A DNA stretch of 64,000 bases, taken from contig JAVXUO010002860.1 of assembly GCA_033065855.1 (NCBI GenBank), positions 492,631-556,630 of the forward strand, written 5' to 3'. Positions 47,813-61,068 of this stretch are shown one piece after another. Position 1 is the first letter of the stretch, and every line of letters begins with the position of its first letter. The position numbers and the translations under genes are program-made. This DNA is from Escallonia rubra. Lineage: Eukaryota > Streptophyta > Magnoliopsida > Escalloniales > Escalloniaceae. The notes beneath the pieces are model-generated. The model worked only from the letters and a program-made list of their open reading frames with translations, was not told the origin of the DNA and searched no databases.

Positions 47813-50800
47813 TATCTTGAAAACAATCATGATGCATGGAGAAAAAAAAATTAGAAGAGATAGTCTACTTTCACGCACTAATATACTACTTGTTCACACT
47901 ATATTTGTCGCTAATATATGTTTTGATGCTAATGTACTCTTTAGCGACAAACAAACGTGTGAAAAACAGCATGGGACGCGGAAATAGACGTTACCAAACT
48001 GAAAATTTCAGTTTGTTCTTGTATCCTGTTATGATAAACTTTAACATTCAACGATGTCCTGTATAATGAGCAAAAGTACAAAAGTAAGAGCATGACGGGA
48101 TACGAAAGTTTGATACCTGCCAAAAAGATAAGTAATTAAAAAGTTTGATCAGTGTTGTCGTTTGACTATTGATAGTGTACTTGTGATGGAAATCAATTGG
48201 TACTAATTATTTTCCCAAACGTTGGGTGCATATATTGATCTCATTTTCTCCCTTGCCTCGGTCTCTAATAAATTTGTTGTGTGGTCTAAGGTACAATATC
48301 CGTTATTGTACCCGAGCTATAACCCCGTGCAAATGCACGTGTGAATGAGTAAAAGTAAATGTCTTTTTTGTAGGAAAATCTAAGTTTTGCTAACCAGGTT
48401 GGATTTAATTTAATTTTATGTAGAGTAGTGGGCAACCTTAATAAAGTTATATCCCATATTGAGCCAAGTATTTTAAAATCAATGGCACACTCTGCTTTTA
48501 AATTGCGAACCAGATGGTGTCAGCTCATTTAAAACTCTAAATTAAGATAAAAATTTGGAAAGAGTGTCAATAATTTTTTTTTTGCCTTTGTATGTGTGCA
48601 TTTCTTTGGCAACAGTATTTTTCAATCATAATGGCTTCGTGGATAGAAAATGGCAAGATTTTTTTATATATATATAATCACACAAGGAAAAGGGGGGAGC
48701 CAAACTATCCAATTCAAACTTAATGAACAATATGTTCGACTTTGTTTGAGTACGTCTATTTTTACGTCGCTAAAAGAGTAATTTTCTCACTTTCTTGTAT
48801 TATGTTAACAACAAGTGGATGCTAACAAAGATTTTCTAATTAATTTCTCGATCCTTTAGTACTCAGTTCTAGCAAGGTGTGAATGTCATCTCATTGTCGC
48901 GGGATCTAACTGAAAAAAAGTTTTGCGTTATTTATTAGTACTAGAGCGACTTGCTTCGCTCCTTGTTCAGCCATGGGATAAAGTTTCATCACACTAGTGT
49001 TGAAACTATACATTGCATAGACAAAAATCATACTCCGTACTCTATATGCTTTGGGAGTAAAGCTTGCTTTCATTCAATCTATTACCAAAGACAAAAGGAG
49101 AAAAAGAACACCAATTTATAAGTGGTATAAACAATAAACCTGAGTGATAATCAGCCATAAACTTATTAATAAAAAGATAACTTCAAAATGGAGTAGCAAG
49201 TATCATTTTCCTTGGGGCATGCTAGGCCAGGGTCAGTTTGAGGCTAAAAATTGATTGTGGTCAAAAGGCAAATTATTGTTATTGCTTGAACATAGAAAAT
49301 TGCTTTGGAGATGGTCAAGCACAAAAGTATTTGTTATATAATTAATTAAAAGTGCGTCAAGGAATTGCTTTTGGATTTCAAAAGTTCTTTTAATACTCAA
49401 ATTTAGCTAAAGGAGCGGAGGAATTTGTTGTGTTTTAAAAAAACTTGTCATTTGTTCAGAAACTATTCTATGTAACACATCAAAACATGGCCCCATAGAA
49501 AAATGGGTGGAATGAATTCCTAACAAACCGGTGAACGTAAATTGGATTTTAGCAAGATACTAATACTTTTTTATTTCTTTTGGTTTTAAGGTACAACTTG
49601 TTGACTTTAAGAGTCTAATACTAATACTTTGACGTTAATTGGTTTAGCAAGATACTAATACTTTGACGATTCCAATATTATTGCTCTTAATATTAATCTA
49701 ATAATTTTATTAAGAATGATTTCAGGACTTATTGTAGCATGGAAGATTATCTTATTAAAGACCTGGTTTTGGAGGACTTGGACTTGGGCTTAGTATAGGT
49801 TTCTTTGGTTGTAACTAATCAATTCTAAATTTTCTTAAAGATCTTTTAGAAAACCAAAAAAGATCAAACCAAGAAAGTATTTTGAAGGTTTTTCATTCGA
49901 TGGAAAAAGCTTTCTTTCGACTGAATTCTTCAGTCGTAAAATGTTCCTTTCTCATTTATCTTTCATTCGACCGAAAATAATTTTTCATTTGACTAAATCT
50001 TTCAGTCTTTGCTTATCTAGTTTTAAAATCGTTTTCATTCAAAGCAAACACTTTTCATTCGAAGCAAAAGTTTTCATCCGAAGCAAAAGTTTTTCAATCG
50101 AAGCAAAAGTTTTCAATCGGAGCAGAAGTTTTCATTCGAAGCAAATCGGTTTCATTCGACTGAATCTTTCAATAGTTTCAAAATATCTCTACTCTTTCAA
50201 TTGATTCGAATGAATCTTAGATTTATTCGACCGAATTCTTCAAAGATGTTTTCACAACCATTTCCTTCCACTGGTTTTATTCATCCATTCGGATGAAACT
50301 CTATGTTATCCATTTAACTACTTTTCAACGATCATATTCCTTCGTAGTATAAAAGCGACTCTTAGAGAATTTACTACTCACTTTTCTGATCTCTGAAAAT
50401 TCTCTCTTACTCTTCTAAAAAAGACTCTCTCATCTTATTCCTACATATCTATACTATTCTTTGAGCGACTTCCTCTTTGAGAAATTGAATAGCAAGATTC
50501 TTGATTCATTTCTTTAAGGTTTCAGATCTTCCCACATAAGGTGTAGCTTTATCTTTTTTTTTTTTTGTTGGTAAATAAGGTGTAGCTTATCATGGATGCG
50601 AATTGAAAGGAGACATTTTGGTTTGAGAGAAAGGAGATGATGCAGTCCGTGTTAAGCAAACGATAGCATTTCTGTGTGCACCATAGGCAATGCGCTTGTG
50701 GTGACACACAGATTTCTTTTGCCGTTATTAATAACTTTAATTAGTTATGCTAAACCAATATTCTTTTAAATTGACACTAAAAATATTTATAAAAATATCA

Positions 50801-50904
50801 CCCGTGGCAATCCCATTTTTATAGGCTAATCAAGTATGGAAGATTCATGGAGTATTATTAATACCTTTGACCTAATTAAAACCGGCTCCACATACAAACT
50901 GACC
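47813..50904. other. AT-rich spacer of unit B
   Basis: Equivalent to the spacer of unit A without the retroposon. It holds the 19-21-bp repeat array (about 50,030-50,155), a TATA-bearing LTR-like segment (about 50,345) and the poly-T micro-insertion (about 50,537-50,592). No gene was recognised. Confidence 0.6.
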
Positions 50905-51140
50905 ATACAGATGGTGGGTCCCGCCACGTGTCACCATCGTGCAAGACCAAAACTTGTGGGAGAGCCACCAGCCGTTGATGTCTCCTTCTTTGCCTGAATA
51001 AATAGGGTTTGCGGGGGGTCCCCCTCTTTTGTAGGAAACTCCCAAAAGGATAAGTGGGTCTCCCTTTCCTAGGGTTTGTTTCTTTCCCTCTCTCTCTCTT
51101 TGTCTTCTTCTTTTCATTTTCCCGGATTAGTCGGCTCTAA
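50905..51140 (+). promoter_or_regulatory. Promoter-like block at right end of unit B
   Basis: Same G-box (gccacgtgtc), aataaatagggtt and CT-rich leader as in unit A, but with a shorter CT tract. It abuts the junction with unit C. Confidence 0.35.
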
Positions 51141-54100
51141 TGTGGTGTCCGGAAATCGGGTGGTCTAACCAAAAAAAAATAACCAAAAAAAAAAATTCGT
51201 AGGGGTAAAAAACCGATTCACGATCCATTTAAACCCGCGGGTTTTTGGGTTCTACCCGTTTACACTCGTTTATTTACTTGAATTGGTGAATTTAAGTTGC
51301 TTTTAAGTGGGTAAATCTGAACGGATATTTAAAGTTATGTTGTTATTGCCTCCCATAACGTACCTAGTTGGACCGCAAAAGTGGCTAATCCCAAAACACT
51401 CGGGTGTATAAATTCTGAAAATGATTTGTGAATTAGTACTAACATCTAACCCGCAGTTAATTGCAAAGGCTATTTCAAACTTTCATACTTTCATATACAA
51501 CTACTTATTACCAAAAAAAAAACAATGAAAGATTACACCAAATACATGATTACATTTACACAAATCTCAAGCAAAAAAATTGGGGCTTTCCCCCTCTTCA
51601 AGTGTTTCCTTAAGTTCTCGTACTTGCCCGATTCCTCATTGTAGAATCTTGAAACTCTATTCTTCTTTGTTATCATCTTCTTCATAGTTGAAAGGTAAAG
51701 GTACAGACTTGAAGGCGCGATACTTGCCAACGTTGTTCAGATGTTCATTCTCCAACCTAATCAAACAAAGGTAAGTAATTTTTCGTTGGTAACGAGAGAC
51801 AGCTGCTACGTGACATCATTGGAGACTAATCAATTTTCCATATAAACCAAGAAGTTACCTGAAGAAATTCCATATGCCACGACGAATGATCTCTAGGCAA
51901 GCTACAAGTGCAACCAAGCTTTCCCTATGTAAGAAAGAAACCTGGAAATTCAATACTGTCTGCAGCCATGCAAATCTCAACAAGACATTCAAGACCTGCC
52001 ACATTCCATGAACGATGTCAGCATTTAGGAGGAGAAAAGTATCTAAATTCAATACTTTAGCGCTATGTTAAAGGTTTTGGAAGTGAAAATTCCTTTATGG
52101 TTACTCACCATGGCTACGAAATATATACTCGTGTGCGGGACGAGAAGCCTGTCTCGTAGAAACCGATTCTTAGACTTGCGTTGAAGAAGCCCCCAGTCCA
52201 TAACAAGGTCCCAATATGTACCAAAGATAGCTGCAACAACTGAGGCAACCCCTGCCATGATCCTCCAATGATCTCCCTTGTTCAAAGAATAAGCTGTCCT
52301 GGTACTGATCGCTACAATCGTTGAGAAATATTTCAATCCGTTCACTCCCTGCATTACATCTTTTTCTTCCACCAAGCGTCTGAGGCACTGCAAAAGTGAA
52401 GATACAAGGAAATTGTGGAATTTCATAGATTCACAAGGTGTGTATAATGACGAACTGATGTGTTTTCAGGCGACTTTCTAGGTCAAATGCTGCAAGTAGA
52501 CACTGGAAAGGAAGCATTTGTAACCCCTGAGCATTATCCTTTAAAAGAGTGATCAAGTTACTCCTTAATTAGGCATTGCAATTGGTTAAGTTATCCAAGA
52601 AGCAGATCAAATGGCAGATGTACCTGTAGAAGACGGCACCAATATGGAACCGAAGCTACAATGAAGTAGAAAGTGTTGTATGTGGCATTTGTCTTGCAAC
52701 TATTTTGCCTCTTCTTGTAGTCTTCCCAGCCATAGTAACAGATATAAAACTCCAAGCTTCTAAAAGCTTGAACCTGATACGTACAAAGTTCAACCATGAG
52801 TGTCTACAATAGCAAAGGGAGATTGAAAAAGAAAGAAGAAGAAGAAGAAACGTTTATGCGAAAGTGGTATATCTAGCGATAATATCATCCCCACCTGGCT
52901 AGTCAGCTGGTCAGCCAAGAAAAAATCTGGAAGTAAGACCTGCAGAAGAAAGACATTTTTGAAGATGAGTAAACAATGAGTCTTGTAATATCGGTAACGA
53001 TACGCTTTTGCTTTGCAAGTCAGCCACCAATTTTTGTTCTTAATTTTACCTTGTAGAGGGGAGCACAGATACAATGGAAAACACATTTGAGGAAAAAGAA
53101 ACGGCTTGAGCGATAAATGATGTTGAATGGGCATAACAGTATGACCGTCACAAGCTGCAGAGAAAGAAAGGAATCAGTGTCCTGATACAAAAAGTTGTTT
53201 TTAAAATGATGTGCAGACTTGAAATCTTTGGATATGAGATTTGGCTGTGAATTTTGATGGTAAAAGGTGGTGGGGATGAGTTAGATTATCTTTCTTACCC
53301 CTACTAATCCGAGAGGAAGCAGCTCGGTGATTGCTTTGTAATCGCCTGTCTTTGGGTCCATCTCCATGTCAAGGTTCAAGAGGATACTGCCTAGCGCTAG
53401 CACCGACAGGCCAAAACTAAGGAGAAGAACTTCCCGATACCGCAACTCGGTTCCATGCTTAAAACCAAATATGAACGTGTAATTCACTCGGTACCGCCTC
53501 CAGAAGTATATATTTGCAGCATACATCATCATATGTAAAACAACGAATCCAAATAAGCTGCATTTGAGATTCGGAACGACATTTTAGAAATTTCGGTTCC
53601 AAATAGAAAGCAAACAAAAATTCAAACTCTCATTTTTGTGTCTAGGTCTAATGACAAAGACTAAGACAGTGTTCATGTAGATTGTTTAAAAGTTACCTGT
53701 AAAGGCGAAACAATGGTTTCCATGTACAATGTTCTTTCTCCTTCTTTTTCAAGAATATGGCGGGCACGCATAATCAAAATTAGGGCCAGTGTAAGAGCTA
53801 CTGAGCAGCCAGCAAAGAATCCTGCAATTTGTGGGATAAATAGATTTCAGGCAGAGTTAACCAATTAAACGCCAGTATACGAAAGCATAACAAAATATTT
53901 ATCAGCCTCCAAAATTACTTCCGCGAAATAGCTTTGTAACGAAAAAGTTTCCACGATGGTATTCTAGATGCTATACGTAATATTTGGCCGCTAAAAGTTC
54001 TCAGTCCTCCTTTACAACTTTACAGGAAATGTGGATGATATATTGATTAGTCTTGTGGAGTTACTTACCCAAAGAGACTGTTACTGTATGACTTTCTTTC

Positions 54101-55913
54101 TTTGCTTTTGGCCTTAAGAAGCGCATGCCCTTACTGCGATTCGAGTTAGTAAAATGCTTGATGAATGTAGCCTCAACCCTCTCCATAAGCTTGCCAACCT
54201 GAAAATTATTCATCAAAACAGGATTAATATCGTGTAAGAAATATACATAGGAATTGTTATTTTCTTAGCCTTATGGCTCAGCAAAAATATTACCTATGTT
54301 TAGCTTGTATTTAACATCAAAATGCTCATATCAGTCATATTAACAGAGTACAACACTAATATTGCATAGGCTAATAGTACTTTTTCTTAGAGCTGTTATC
54401 GACATTTTCAAATGAAAACGGGCGCAAACTTGCGTCACGAGGCTCACCTCATCAGAGCTGCCAAGATAGGAGTTGTCGACCATATTCAAGTAAGGTTTTG
54501 AGGTACTTCTTGAAGATATCTGCAACAATTGAACAAGAATATATTAGTGAGATAAATTGACATTAAGTAAGTGTATAAACTTCATACACTTTATAGAGGA
54601 TTATACGCATAATTAATCTAAATGAACTACCTTATCGTATTTCTTCATAATCTTCGAAAATGCCAAAATATTCAAGAAGCTGTTCCATATAATGGCGAAA
54701 AGGTAAGTACAGATTTGACCGAAAGCTGTCCCAAAATGAAAGTCAATATCTTACCTGTAGCTCTTAAGAAGCCGAAGCTTGTGATAAAATTCGATGAAAG
54801 CGATCTTAAGTTGTTCTTGTATTTTGTTAAGGTTCTCTCTGTTGAACTTCAACTCTGTCTGATTAGGCACTTGGAGGAAGCCTTTGATGGTCGAACGAGG
54901 AGTCTCAACCGTGTTGTTCATTGTCACACGGCTAAGTATCTCCAGTGGAGCTGGTCTACTTCCGCTGATGCTCTTTGGCTTGTGTCGTTGACTATTATGG
55001 AGTACTATTGGTTCCTCCTCTTTTCTATGTTTATTACCATCATCACTTGATTCATCTGATTGCCCATCTCTACCTGAGCCGTCTTCTTCTATTTTATCCA
55101 GAGGAACTCTTCCTGCACATAGTAGTATTGGACATCAAGTTCTAGTGTTGTACCACAACTTGTTTGGGTCATGATTGCATATTTCTCAAGAGTTTCTCTA
55201 GAAGTTTAGATACTAGCCAGCACTTCAAGCTGATTTATACCGTGTTCAACTTATAGCAAAGTTGGCAGTGAACCTACGCCCCCGTCTACGTGAGCGAGCG
55301 TTGTAAATCTTTTTCCGTGATATTAGTCGTGCAACTAGTATAAGTAACCAAACTTATACCGTGTTCAACTCATAGCAAAGATGGCTCCAGATGCTTTGCA
55401 ACTAAGTTTATCGTATCCTGCTTTTATATACCTCATCTGTTGTCAAAAGTCCATTAGCATTTACGTGTTTCCATTTCAGGTGTAAAAAGCACGGAGCGCA
55501 AATTTCGAGCTCACTGTATAGTTTGTTACAGTTTAAGCAGACCCTTTAGATATTTTGATAGAAAAAATTTTGGCTGCTACCCCGGTTGGAGGAATCTTCC
55601 TCCTACTCTCTGTATAGCGACAATAAATCGTTTCTAAATATTTTTAACGACTTTTATTTAATGACTCTAAAAAAGTGTTGTTAATAATTGTCATTGAAAG
55701 TATTAAAAGAAAAATCGCGAAACATTTAACGATTATTAATTGTCACTGTACACGGAATTGGAGAAAGATTCCTACTACAATCTGAATAAGAGTGCTGTGA
55801 TGACACCAAAGAACACGCCAACGCAACTTGTTGCATCTTTAATTAGTAAGACCTCGGTGAATTCCTAGACCCAAGGGATGCAACTTGGTGAACCAGTTGC
55901 TAAGGGGCCGTTT

Positions 55914-56403
55914 AACACGGTTTTTTTTTTTGCTCTTTTTTTCAGTTTTAAAAATTGGAAAAATTAGGAGTGTTTGGTAACACTTTTTTTTTCAATTTAA
56001 AAAGTGGCTTTTTAAATTGTAGAGTAAAAAAAAAAGGAAAAAGCTCTTCTTCTTTTTACTTAAATTTTTTTTTTTTAGACCTCCACCACAACGCACCCAC
56101 CGCCGACAGCCACCTCCGGCCGCCGGAAGCCACCACCGAGTGGCCGCCACCACCGCCGGCAGCCAACTCCGGCGACAACCGCCGACAGCCACCACCACCG
56201 TCGACCACCGCTACGCTCCACCACCGCCACCGCAAACCACCAAAAAAAAAAAAATCAAAATAAAAAGGGTTACCAAACACCAAAAAAAAAAAAAAAACTC
56301 AAAAAAAAAAAAAGGTTATCAAACACCCACTTGTTTTTGTAAAAAAAAAAAAAATTAAGCTACTCCTTTAAAACTTAAAACTAAAAAAAAAACTCTCAGA
56401 CCC
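55914..56403. mobile_element. MITE in PHO1 intron 1, copy C
   Basis: Same element and same insertion point as in copy B, about 490 bases, differing by homopolymer lengths and scattered substitutions. It is an orthologous insertion inherited by duplication. Confidence 0.7.
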
Positions 56404-56717
56404 AAATCGGCCACGTCTGAGTAAGTTAATGAAGATGTAAGATGTGTGACCAGACCCCAATAAATGCATACCTTTCCATTTTTTACCACTGACACCAAAA
56501 GTTGTGTCATTCATGCATCCTTTATTGGACTTGAAAGCTTAGCCTGGTGTGCCACAAGGTTTAATCTGGTAGTAGTGAAGTAGATAAAAAAGGATCTGGT
56601 AGTGTGCCACAAGGTTTAATCTGGTGTGCCACAAGGTTTCCTGTTCAAGGAATTACATAATGGCTGTGTATCCCATGTTTTAGTGTCCTCAATTAGTGAT
56701 TTGGTATCGTTAAAATG

Positions 56718-56719
<2 letters not shown>

Positions 56720-56779
<60 letters not shown>
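56720..56779. repeat. (AT)n(GA)n microsatellite near PHO1 exon 1, copy C
   Basis: Same compound microsatellite as in copy B, with slightly different repeat numbers. Confidence 0.95.
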
Positions 56780-56783
<4 letters not shown>

Positions 56784-57414
56784 GAAGAGCAATGCTACTA
56801 GAAATATATTTACAGTCCTAAAAGAAAAACTTACTGCTTGCTCTGGCGGCGGATGGAGTAGATGCCGATAACACTGCCGTGGAAGCAGCAACGTCGGCGG
56901 CAAGACGAGTGATCTCGCCTGACGTATTGAACGCTACGTGCCACTGCGGATTATCCACCTTAATCCGGAAGGCAATCAAGGCATCCATTTGCTTGTTCAG
57001 CACGGCCGCCTCCTTCATCACCTCGACCACTTTATCCTTGTAAAACTTGACAACTTTGTTAAACTCGTCATCGAGCTTCCTAAAGTACAGCAGCTCCTTC
57101 CCTCCTCCCTCGTCAGCCGCCATCAGGAACGTTGTCTCGTAGCGGTCTCCATCATCGTCCCGCTTCACCGTGTTCACTAGGATCGCCTGGCTCTCAATGT
57201 CGGTCGGTTCCGTGGGGGAAGTATGATGCCTTTGTGTCAGGCCGCTGAAAGCGCGGTACAGCGTAAGCCTTCGCTTCAGCGTGGGCTGCGCCGGGTGGTT
57301 TCTCGGTTTGGAGACTTGGATTTCCTTCAAGAGGGTTTTCAGGTACTCGTAATCCACGTATGCCTCTTTCCATTCGGGCACCAATTGTGAAGCTAGTTCT
57401 TTCCCAAACTTCAT

Positions 57415-60400
57415 CTTTCTCGATCTCGCCTTTTTTAAGTCACCAAATCCTCGTTAAGTAGGCACTTTAGGGTCTTGGAGCTTGTAGTGTCAACTACTTT
57501 TCCGCTCTTGTTCTTACTCTCGCTCTCACTCAAATTTCTTTACTTAGATCAGAGATACCGAGCAGTGAAGTGCGTTCTTATACCATTGGTATGTCTATCT
57601 TGCTTTCCCAATACAGCTCAGAAGAAAACACCTACTAGGAGTGAAGAATGGGAAGGAACGTCTACAGCTCTGAAATTAGGAGATAGGGGAACGTCTGTTA
57701 GATAAGCATTGGTTTGTGTGGGAGTATATATATGGAAGAGGGAGAGAGACAGAGGCGGCTTGAAGCTCTAGGTTGGAGCAATTTTTTAATGAAAGGAAGG
57801 TGGGGGCTCGGGTGACGAAGTCAATTTTGAGACCCTTCGTCGTTACCATGTGATAGGAGCCCAACCCTGAATAATGTATGCTTGGAACTTTTCTCTTAAC
57901 ACAGACGGAAAGGAACTCTATTTTGCCTTGATGCTGTGGTGGGTGTGAAGTTATGGTAGCATTGATTCAGTCTGTCATTTTTGCTTCCATACCCAAAACC
58001 TTGCTTGAGAACATGATACGTGGTCAACTTACACTGCATTAATGGTCTAGAAGCGTCATATTTGGAAAAAGACCGGTTGTTACACACGGTTTAAAAGAAT
58101 ATTTATCCTACTCTCTCCCTATACCAATAATTAATGATCGTAAAATATTTTTAGTGACTTTCATTTAATTACGCTAAAAAAAATACTGTTAAGAGTTGTT
58201 GCTTAAAGTGTAAATAGAAAAGTCACTTAAAACATTTAACAACTATTAGTTGTCATTATATACGGGATTGAAGGAAGATTTTTACAAACCGGTTAACAGC
58301 CGAAAACATGGTAGCAGCCATATAATTAACGCTCCCGAATTAGCTAATGGTAACCTTCGTACTACTAATTGATGCACATGATTTGTATAATTCATAATCA
58401 TGTGAAACAGTGCAGAAGTGTTATTTGACAATTAGGGTGTGCCAATATGGCTAACATAAAGCATCGTTCTTGTTCTGAATTTACTTTCAAAGGTTTGTCA
58501 TTTAATAGATGGTTTATAATGCCCTCGGTATCATGAAAATATTTGAGCACCATAGAAACTACAAAAGTTTATTCTTTGACATTTTCAGAAGATAATATTG
58601 CTCTGCGACAGAACTAAAAAAAAATGAAAAGTGCCAATAGATCTTATTTTGACAAAACACGTTCTTTTTTTTTTTGGTTTAGATTTTTTTTTCTTTGGAG
58701 GTCTCAGTGGTCTTAGCTACTGTAGCACCTTTCAAATATTGGCATGTTATTGGGTCTTGTTTTCTTAATTTCTCTTTGCCCTTTTTGAATGGATGGATTG
58801 ACCTTATTATTTATTTATTAATCATATTTAAGGTCGTCTTGGTAAAAGCATGTCCCTGATCCATCTGTGCACACCAGAAATGGCAATCGCGACCCTATTA
58901 TTTATTAATCATATTTTTCACCGTAGGTATTATTTATAACCAAAAAAAGTGAGGACTTGTCTTTAGCTAAATGTCACTTTAACGGCATTAAGAATTTTGT
59001 TGTTATTTGCAAAAAGAAGATGATGATAGTTTGGTAAGTAATTTGCTCATGTGAGGAAACTAACTTATGTAAAATGTGTTATTATTTGCGGATAAGTATG
59101 CTTGGTTATTTTTTAAAAGGTATTTATTTTAGCAGAAGTAATTTAGTAATTACTTTTTATATGATGTTGTATTATTACTTCTGGCTAAACACCACAAAAC
59201 AAATCGTGACTTGAATCTAAGTCCTTTTTGTTCTTCCTCTAATGTTAGAAATTTTGCTGTCTATCAATTGCGAAATTCAGGTTCCAAACTTAAGCGGTTG
59301 TATTATGTAATCTCAGGGTTAACCAAAATCTAGTCTCTTTGTCTTTGTGTATGTACTTTCTTTCTGTTTTAACCTTTGTTTCCATTCTTAGAGAAGTTCT
59401 CATCAAGAGTCAAAAATGAATCTACACATTCGGAATCGATTGTAGGGTGCATGATTCCCTACGAATTGATTGCAAGTTTGCATCTAAGCGTAAACAATGG
59501 CACGCCCGATGTTACACTTTTAATTTGAAAGTAAAAATGCCAAGCTGTAGAATTCAGGGTGTTTGAAAATATGTTTCTAAGTAAATCCTTGAGATTTCAA
59601 GCTCGATTTAATAGATTAAGGTCAACTTTGGCTAGAATACAGGGTGTTTGAAAATATGTTTCTAAGTAAATCCTTGAGATTTCAAGCTCGATTTAATAGA
59701 TTAAGGTCAACTTTGGACTACTTTCTCTTTCATTATAGATGAAGCCGCGACACTGACTTGATTTAATGAAATTGTGGAATGATCTAATGGATCGTATGGA
59801 TGCAAACCATCCCAACTTATTCTACCAACTTTTTGGATAGAAACTTCTTATGAATTATATATAGAAGTTTGAAAACTCTATTAAAACATGGATGAGAGTA
59901 GATCATCCATCTACAACGTAGTATATTTTTTGAGAAGATAATATTGCCCTGCGACAGAAATAAAAAAAAGTTTGAAAAGCGTCAATAGCACTTATTTCAA
60001 CAAAACATGTTCTTCCTTTCGCTTTTAAAGAAAGTTCGAAAAGTAGGAGAATACAGTATTGATAGGTAGGAACTTTTCTTCAAAACATGTTTTCCCTTTG
60101 GAGGTCTCAGTTAGTCTTAGCCACTTTAGGTTTTGGACTGGGCTCTCATCTGACTGAATATTTAAAGAGAGAGTCTCCCCCACCATTTTACCAGAATTTG
60201 AATGTTCTAGGGTAGGACTTTTCAAATATTGGCATATGTAGTTGACTCTTGTTTTCTTGAATTTTCCTTCTCCCTTTTTCCAAGTGGGTGGACGGATTGA
60301 CTATGTATTTATTAGTTAATCATATCTAATGTAATGTCGTCTTGGTGTCCTAGTCCTCCTCTAGAACTTCAGTCTTTTCAAAATTTCCAGATTTCTGCCA

Positions 60401-60820
60401 TGCGACTCTCATAAGATTGATCAATGCTGAACAGTAAAGTTCCTTTTTCCTCAGCGTTTCCCTTTCTTCGGCATTCTTCTGTACCCTCCTGCTGGACTCA
60501 TCATGCATACAGCTCCTCCTTAATTTGGCCGTCAACCTTCTCACATTCCCACCCATCAGAATCAGATTACTCCCACTCGACCACGGCCCTTTACGGTTCC
60601 ACTCAAGGTTGCCCATCTCTTCTTCATCCTCCCCTTTCTTCCTTTTCAAACCATGCTTCAGCTTCCTCGTCTCCAGCCTCTGTTTTCTCCTCTTCTCCCA
60701 TGCTTGTTGCTCCCAATGTCACGCACCGGCCTTGTGTCTCTTAAACTGGATGCCGACTGTCTTGGTCAGTCATGACGTTTAGGTCTTGTTGATGGCTCTT
60801 TTCTTTCCATGCCCCTCTCA
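57415..60820. other. Promoter and spacer of unit C
   Basis: The first 360 bases match the PHO1 copy B promoter and 5' UTR (TATA at about 57,724-57,733). The rest matches the unit B spacer and includes the 85-bp tandem duplication at 59548-59716. No additional gene was recognised. Confidence 0.55.
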
Positions 60821-61068
60821 GGTTATCAGTGATGCCATTAATGGTCAAGCTATTACCAGTCCTGCCTACACTGCTTGGGTTGCACGGAACAAGGTCTTTG
60901 TTCATGGCTTCATCCTACCTTAACCAAGGACATCCTCCAAGAATTTCATGACCTCTCTTCCTCTCGTGATGTTTGGATCTCCCTTGAGCCTCATTTTCTT
61001 GACCAGTCAAGAACTCCAATTGAAACTGCGTTGCAATCTTTTAAGAAAGGTGCACGGTCAATGGCACT
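60821..61068 (+). pseudogene. Copia-like gag remnant, unit C (frameshifted)
   Basis: Same broken gag fragment as in unit B, including the frameshift before TLTKDILQEF. Confidence 0.55.

Larger units (their letters stand above)
37990..51215. repeat. Tandem unit B of the PHO1 array (13.2 kb)
   Basis: A complete unit running from attcacgatccatttaaacc to the next occurrence of that motif. It shares the intron-1 MITE, the AT/GA microsatellite, the full PHO1 exon 1 and the 2.6-kb spacer block with unit C. Many exons and introns are identical to C by eye. Confidence 0.95.
51657..57414 (-). pseudogene. PHO1-like SPX-EXS transporter, copy C, frameshift in exon 6
   Basis: Thirteen exons match copy B: 57414-56835, 55112-54755, 54679-54631, 54519-54448, 54198-54069, 53821-53697, 53557-53299, 53154-53050, 52939-52895, 52773-52624, 52387-52109, 51995-51859 and 51756-51657. 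All splice sites are kept. Exon 6 is 125 rather than 124 nt, because an extra A (plus strand, 53712-53713; aaacaatgg against aaacatgg in A and B) shifts the frame after about residue 432. A stop follows in exon 7 at 53459-53461, so the product would be about 470 residues: SPX plus the first membrane segment, without EXS. Missense differences from B include changes in exon 1, Lys to Asn in exon 4 and Asp to His in exon 6. It may be a recent pseudogene, an SPX-only product or an assembly error. Confidence 0.85.
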
